64,000 nucleotides of DNA from Verrucomicrobiales bacterium (GTDB lineage: Bacteria > Verrucomicrobiota > Verrucomicrobiae > Limisphaerales > UBA1100): NCBI GenBank assembly GCA_002721895.1, contig PBLV01000048.1, positions 17,977 through 81,976 of the forward strand. The letters run 5' to 3'. Position numbers and translations under genes: made by a program. The notes under the pieces were generated by a model that was not told the origin of the DNA, did no database searches, and saw nothing but the letters and a program-made list of their open reading frames with translations. Below are positions 59,649-64,000 of this stretch, piece by piece (the first letter of the stretch is position 1; every line of letters begins with the position of its first letter).

Positions 59649-61529
59649 CTAAATAATCTCCACGCCAAACTGCCCGAGCAGCACGATAAAGATCACAATC
59701 GGGCAAATGATCCTCAGGAAAAACACCCAGATATCCGAGGGTGCCACATTGCCAAAGATCGGTTTCGTGAAGCTGGAGCAGCCTTGCGCCAGTTCCTTGA
59801 CCATCTTGCTCGAATCCATCATCCAGCCCACGTAAACGCTGACCGACAGCGAGATGATTATCAGGCACAGCGTGCCGAAATATTTGTCCATCACTTCGAA
59901 AAAGCTAACTGATTTGGTGGTGAGGCTGAGGGATGCAAACCCGATGGTGGCATTGTTTTCAACCAGCGTAGTGTGCACGGCATTGGTGTGAGCGTGTGGC
60001 ACGGCGAAGGAAACGTCCGTACGCGCCTTGATGGCTGCGGTGGTGGGGCTGAGCGTCACAGCTGATTCCGGAATGCGAATATCCACCTTGGCCAACGCGC
60101 GGCGCAGCTCGGCCACGGCATCTTTGCCGCCATCCACGGAGATCAAAGTGAACTCAACCGAGTCGCCTTTATCGATGGCATCGTGGCTCAGGTGCGTCAC
60201 TTTCCCAGCTTTTAGTTCGCCAATGATCGCCAAGGTGTTGTTTTGATCATCCATCGGCACGGCAAATTTCATGTCCTCCAATTGCGTGACGGGAAAACTG
60301 ATGGCGCCCACTTCAGCGTTGGTGCCATCAAGGATTGCCGAAAGACTTTCCGGCGTGGCTTTCGCTGCATCGATGCCGGTGAGTTTCAGGGTCGACTCAT
60401 CGGTGGTGACAATTTTGCTAAACGCATCCGAACCGCCGAACGACAACGCGGAAGGCAACCCCACCGCGAACGCCACGATGCCAACCAGCACGGCGGCTTT
60501 TTTGCGCGTGGCACGTTTGCCATCCACGAAATAGGAGACCGGCACTTCGAGCATGGAGATCGAGGATGTAAGTGCCGCCACCGTCAGCAATAGGAAGAAC
60601 AAGCCGCCCACTACGATGCCGAAGGGCATTTTTTCGAACACCGCCGGCAGGGTCTCAAATGTCAGCGTTGGGCCGGCGTCCACCGGGAAGCCCAAGGCGA
60701 ACACTGCGGGAATCACCATCAGACCGCCAAGCAACGCGACGCCGGTGTCCATCAAGGCCACCCAAAAGCCGTTGGACACAATGTTTTGGCTCTTGGGCAT
60801 GTACGAGCCGTAGGTAATCATCAGGCCCCAGCCGACACTCAGGGAGAAAAACGCCTGTCCCAGCGCAGCCAAAACCACCTTGCCATCAATCACCGAAAAA
60901 TCCGGTGAGAGATACCACTTGATGCCTTCCGAGGCTCCTTCCAGCGTGAGGCTGCGAATGATCACCACGAACACCAAACCGAGCAGCAGTGGCATGAGGA
61001 TCTTTGACCATTTCTCGATGCCTCTTTCGATACCGGCTTGAACGATGTAAATCGTGCCGCCAATGAAAACGGCAAACAGCGGGATCACCCAGTTTGGATT
61101 CGCGGAGAATGATTTAAACTCCATGCCCGCTTGAGCCACGGTGTTGTAAATAAAGCCGATCGTCCATCCGGCAATCACACCATAATAGCTCAACACGCAA
61201 AAACACGCCGCCAAGCAAAGCCAACCCACCGCCGGTGCGCCGTACTTATACAGCCACACATCCTTGGCTTCCCCGGTATCGCGAAAGGCATCGACTGGGT
61301 TTTTACCCGTAAGCCGCCCCAGCGTTAATTCAGCCCACATCAGCGGCAGGCCGATAAACAACACGCATGCCAAATAGATGACGACGAATGCCGCGCCACC
61401 GTTTTCACCGGTGACATACGGAAAACGCCAAATGTTGCCAAGCCCCACCGCAGAGCCGGCAGCGGCGAGAATGAAACCGATCTTGGAGCCCCATTGGCCG
61501 CGGTTTTCGGGAGAAGGTGTAGCACTCAT
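59649..61529 (-). CDS. Neurotransmitter:sodium symporter (NSS) family protein with large insertion
   Basis: A 626-aa sodium-coupled transporter of the LeuT/NSS family, which imports amino acids or related solutes. The family's first span GSAVGLGNIWRFPYVTGENG (25-44) is intact, and further spans can be traced to the C-terminus. Bacterial members are usually about 440-510 aa; here a hydrophilic stretch of about 175 residues (about 365-540) separates the ninth and tenth spans, on the extracytoplasmic side by LeuT topology. The stretch looks folded (SFPVTQLEDMKFAVP; AVAELRRALAKVDIRIP) and is in frame. It converges on the isomerase gene with a 6-nt gap. Confidence 0.88.
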   Translation of the reverse strand: MSATPSPENRGQWGSKIGFILAAAGSAVGLGNIWRFPYVTGENGGAAFVVIYLACVLFIGLPLMWAELTLGRLTGKNPVDAFRDTGEAKDVWLYKYGAPAVGWLCLAACFCVLSYYGVIAGWTIGFIYNTVAQAGMEFKSFSANPNWVIPLFAVFIGGTIYIVQAGIERGIEKWSKILMPLLLGLVFVVIIRSLTLEGASEGIKWYLSPDFSVIDGKVVLAALGQAFFSLSVGWGLMITYGSYMPKSQNIVSNGFWVALMDTGVALLGGLMVIPAVFALGFPVDAGPTLTFETLPAVFEKMPFGIVVGGLFFLLLTVAALTSSISMLEVPVSYFVDGKRATRKKAAVLVGIVAFAVGLPSALSFGGSDAFSKIVTTDESTLKLTGIDAAKATPESLSAILDGTNAEVGAISFPVTQLEDMKFAVPMDDQNNTLAIIGELKAGKVTHLSHDAIDKGDSVEFTLISVDGGKDAVAELRRALAKVDIRIPESAVTLSPTTAAIKARTDVSFAVPHAHTNAVHTTLVENNATIGFASLSLTTKSVSFFEVMDKYFGTLCLIIISLSVSVYVGWMMDSSKMVKELAQGCSSFTKPIFGNVAPSDIWVFFLRIICPIVIFIVLLGQFGVEII

Positions 61530-61591
61530 GCAGAAAGCTGCGGCGATGATGGAGGGTTTGGGGAGTTTGGAAAGAGGAAATTATTCGGACT

Positions 61592-62731
61592 TCACTTCAC
61601 CCTCACCCAACGCCGTTTCTCGGCGGATTGCTCCACCGCCTCGAGCACCTGTTGGTTTTTTAACCCATCCTCAAAGGTCGGCTGCACCGCGCAGCCCTTG
61701 GCGATGGCGTTCACAAAATCTGCGATGGTGTGCACAAAGGTATGCTCGTAGCCGATGATGTGCCCAGGCGGCCACCATTGGCCGACGTAGGGATGCACGC
61801 CGTCCTTTTGCGTGACAAGGATGTCGGCAAAGCCCTGACGATCGGCGGAGACGTTGTTGTCGAAAAACTTGAGGCGATTCATGTCCTCGAAATTAAACTC
61901 CAGCGAACCCTTGCTCCCGTTGATTTCGAGATGGATGTGGTTTTTGCGACCGGTGGCGTAGCGAGTAGCCTCAAGGTTGGCGAGTGCACCATTCTTGAAT
62001 CGGCCAATGCACTGAGCGGCATCGTCAACCGTCACGCGCCCCATCTTCTTGGGGTTGTCCGGCAGCGGGCGTTGCTTAATGAAGGTGTGCATTTGGCCGC
62101 AGACCTCATCGAACTCGCCCACCAGGAAACGCGCCAGATCAATGATGTGCGCGTGAATGTCGCCATGAGCGCCGCTGCCGGCGTGTTGTTTCTGCAACCG
62201 CCACAAGCGCGGCATCTTAGGGTCGACTAACCAGCCCTGCGCGTAACGGGCATAATAATGGCGGATGTCACCAATGGCGCCTTCATCGATCATCTTTTTT
62301 GCCTGCGCAATGGCGGGGATGCGGCGGTAATTGTGACAGATCATGTGCACCACCTTGGCACGCTTCACCGCCTGCAGCATTTGTCGGCACTCCTTAACAT
62401 CCAGCGCGAGCGGTTTTTCACAAAGCACATGCTTGCCGGCCTTGGCGGCGGCGACGGCGATCTCGGCATGCGAATCATTCGGCGTATTGATGTCGATTAC
62501 GTCGATTTCCGGATTTGCCACCACAGTCCGCCAATCGGTGGCGGCCTGTTCCCAGCCGAACTGCACACGTGCCTTTTCCACCTCAACGGCATTGCGACCG
62601 CAAATGGTGTGCAGGTGCACCTCCCGTTTCAGGTCAAAAAATCGCGGCGCCTGCCGCCAGGCATTGCTGTGCGCCTTGCCCATGAAACGGTAGCCGATGA
62701 GGCCGATGTTCAGTGTTTTCTTTGGCATCAT
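61592..62731 (-). CDS. Gfo/Idh/MocA family oxidoreductase
   Basis: A 379-aa cytosolic NAD(P)-dependent sugar-type dehydrogenase. Nucleotide-binding LNIGLIGYRFMGKAH near the N-terminus, catalytic-lysine motif E105-K106-P107 (LCEKPLAL), HNYRRIPA and the C-terminal domain with GDIHAHIIDLARFL. It starts directly after the T run of the terminator of the upstream paralogue, without a Shine-Dalgarno. Substrate unknown; inositol, glucose derivatives and sugar acids are usual for the family. Confidence 0.88.
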   Translation of the reverse strand: MMPKKTLNIGLIGYRFMGKAHSNAWRQAPRFFDLKREVHLHTICGRNAVEVEKARVQFGWEQAATDWRTVVANPEIDVIDINTPNDSHAEIAVAAAKAGKHVLCEKPLALDVKECRQMLQAVKRAKVVHMICHNYRRIPAIAQAKKMIDEGAIGDIRHYYARYAQGWLVDPKMPRLWRLQKQHAGSGAHGDIHAHIIDLARFLVGEFDEVCGQMHTFIKQRPLPDNPKKMGRVTVDDAAQCIGRFKNGALANLEATRYATGRKNHIHLEINGSKGSLEFNFEDMNRLKFFDNNVSADRQGFADILVTQKDGVHPYVGQWWPPGHIIGYEHTFVHTIADFVNAIAKGCAVQPTFEDGLKNQQVLEAVEQSAEKRRWVRVK

Positions 62732-62762
62732 AAAAAACGCGCGACCGTTTTAGGCCGCGCGT
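62732..62762 (-). terminator. Terminator between the two Gfo/Idh/MocA genes
   Basis: On the minus strand ACGCGCGGCC (62762-62753), loop TAAAAC, GGTCGCGCGT (62746-62737) with one G-T pair, followed by a six-T run ending at 62732. The ATG of the next gene begins at 62731, directly after the T run. Confidence 0.85.
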
Positions 62763-62783
62763 GGGTTTAAACTGGGCGCAACC

Positions 62784-63947
62784 TTACTTCGCCAGCTTCG
62801 TCCAGCGGGCGTTGTTCTTGGAGGATTTCACGACGGCCTCAATGAAAGCCATGCCGCGAATGCCGTCCTTGATCTTCGGATAATCCAGCGCAGGATCATC
62901 TTTGGCGAGCTTGCGGCGGTCCTGCTTGGCGCGAATGTGATTGGCGAAGTTCACATAAATGTTCGCAAACGCCTCAAGGTAGCCTTCGGGGTGTGCCGGG
63001 GGCGTGCGTGTCGCCGCAGCGGCGGACGCACCGAGGTATCCATTGGCCGTCCGGAAAACTTGCATCGGTTGATCAAGCCATTTGACCAGCATGGTGTTCG
63101 GCTCGTTTTGGTGCCACTCAATGCCACCCAGCTCGCCGTAAACGCGGATGTTGATGTTGTTTTCTTCGCCCACGGAAATCTGCGAGCTATGCAGCACGCC
63201 TTTGGCGCCGTTGGTGAAGCGCAGCAACACATTGCCGTCGTCATCGAGCTTGCGGCCCTTCACGAAAGTAGTGATGTCGGCGGCGAGTTCCTTGATCTTC
63301 AGGCCGGTGATGTATTCGGCAAGATTCTCCGCGTGGGTGCCGATGTCGCCAATGCAGCCGGCCGCGCCGCTGCGCTTGGGGTCGGTACGCCAGTCGGCCT
63401 GTTTCTGGCCGCTGGCCTCCAGACGCGTGGCGAGCCAGCCTTGCGGATACTCCACCACCACCTTGCGAATCTTGCCCAGCTTGCCGGCGGCGATCATGTC
63501 GCGCGCCTCTTTCACCAGCGGATACCCGGTGTAATTATGCGTCAGGCCGTAGAGGCACTTGGTTTTTTTAACAAGCTTCTCAAGCGTTTTGGCTTCCTTG
63601 AGATCGAAAGTAGCCGGCTTGTCGCTGAGCACGTGGAACCCGTTTTCCAGCGCCATCTTGGCGGGAGGAAAGTGCATGTGATTCGGTGTCACAATCGAAA
63701 TGAAATTCATTCGCTCACTCTCGGGCAGAGCCTTTTCCTTCTCGATCATTTCCTCGAACGTGCCGTAGCAGCGCTTGGCCGGCAGGAAGAGATCCTTGCC
63801 GCTGGCCTTGGATTTGCGCGGGTTGGAGGAAAACGCACCGCAGACCAGCTCGATCTGGCCGTCCATGTTCGCGGCGATGCGATGCACCGCGCCAATAAAC
63901 GCGCCGCGGCCGCCGCCGACCATTCCGTAACGAATTTTTCTGCTCAT
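62784..63947 (-). CDS. Gfo/Idh/MocA family oxidoreductase (DKP variant)
   Basis: A 387-aa dehydrogenase-type protein: [19 protein letters not shown]ossmann start, [14 protein letters not shown], and D109-K110-P111 in place of the more common EKP (catalytic Lys retained). The C-terminal domain includes [19 protein letters not shown] with the probable substrate histidine. It lies upstream of a related gene (about 50 nt apart) but a terminator separates them. ATG 63947; only 53 nt remain to the window end, so its promoter may lie outside. Confidence 0.87.
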   Translation of the reverse strand: MSRKIRYGMVGGGRGAFIGAVHRIAANMDGQIELVCGAFSSNPRKSKASGKDLFLPAKRCYGTFEEMIEKEKALPESERMNFISIVTPNHMHFPPAKMALENGFHVLSDKPATFDLKEAKTLEKLVKKTKCLYGLTHNYTGYPLVKEARDMIAAGKLGKIRKVVVEYPQGWLATRLEASGQKQADWRTDPKRSGAAGCIGDIGTHAENLAEYITGLKIKELAADITTFVKGRKLDDDGNVLLRFTNGAKGVLHSSQISVGEENNINIRVYGELGGIEWHQNEPNTMLVKWLDQPMQVFRTANGYLGASAAAATRTPPAHPEGYLEAFANIYVNFANHIRAKQDRRKLAKDDPALDYPKIKDGIRGMAFIEAVVKSSKNNARWTKLAK

Positions 63948-64000
63948 AATCTTGGATTTAACGTGTCGATTGTCTGAAAGGGGTTTGCCTCAGGGCGAAC

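Noticed and set aside
1..64000. CRISPR arrays, insertion sequences, prophage or integrase genes
   Set aside because: No regularly spaced repeats, terminal inverted repeats with transposase, or phage-type genes were seen.

Overview
The window is a gene-dense stretch of chromosome (coding in more than 95 per cent, no gap without a gene above about 230 bp) from a Gram-negative bacterium, most probably a member of Verrucomicrobiota (Pedosphaera/Limisphaera-like). This is inferred from a DUF5069 protein, a DUF1501 Tat protein, DUF6807 and Gfo/Idh/MocA proteins, secreted proteins whose C-terminus ends in an 'RFYRV' module, LpxI (hence lipid A) and a very divergent FtsZ. MurE carries the DNPRxE motif, so the peptidoglycan is probably meso-diaminopimelate type. 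No rRNA, tRNA, CRISPR array, insertion sequence or phage gene was seen.

Layout. 1-6679: a Bat/VWA operon (BatA-like, a giant BatB + TPR + transglutaminase fusion, BatD-like, BatE-like). 6782-9226: a DUF6807 protein and a Tat-exported Gfo/Idh/MocA oxidoreductase. 9281-12912: DUF5069, two related single-span membrane proteins of unknown function, lpxI and an unknown conserved protein. 13013-15338: 6-phosphogluconate dehydrogenase overlapping a HAD hydrolase. 15335-18947: three tandem CNNM/CBS (HlyC/CorC-type) membrane proteins.

19012-44482, all on the minus strand: a complete division and cell-wall (dcw) cluster, in transcription order mraZ, a 1053-aa secreted IPT/TIG protein, rsmH, a 752-aa secreted propeller-like protein, a 176-aa secreted protein, ftsL-like, ftsI, murE, murF, mraY, murD, a LysM protein, ftsW, murG, a murC-murB fusion, ddl, ftsQ, ftsA, ftsZ. 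Most neighbours overlap by 1-4 nt or lie a few nt apart. The cluster differs from the textbook order by carrying three exported proteins near its front, a roughly 110-residue periplasmic insertion in MraY, and an FtsZ with altered nucleotide-binding and T7-loop residues.

44656-50633, plus strand: queA and a stand-alone RibD C-terminal-type reductase converging on murI, then citrate synthase and succinyl-CoA synthetase (sucC, sucD). 50651-64000 is mixed: a YggT-like membrane protein, TatD nuclease, an HExxH protein, two TIM-barrel sugar isomerase-type proteins, a PhnP-like beta-lactamase-fold hydrolase, recN, DUF1501, DUF2007-like, an NSS-family sodium symporter with a large extracytoplasmic insertion, and two more Gfo/Idh/MocA oxidoreductases.

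The most unusual signals are the decorated dcw cluster (extra secreted proteins, MraY insertion, degenerate FtsZ), two perfect DnaA boxes plus a near match at the divergent mraZ/queA promoter region, the BatB-TPR-transglutaminase fusion, a hairpin lodged between the Shine-Dalgarno and ATG of ftsQ, terminators that run directly into the start codon of the next gene, and several promoter -10 elements 6-8 nt before SD-less start codons, suggesting leaderless mRNAs. Function calls rest on motif recognition by eye; no database search was run.
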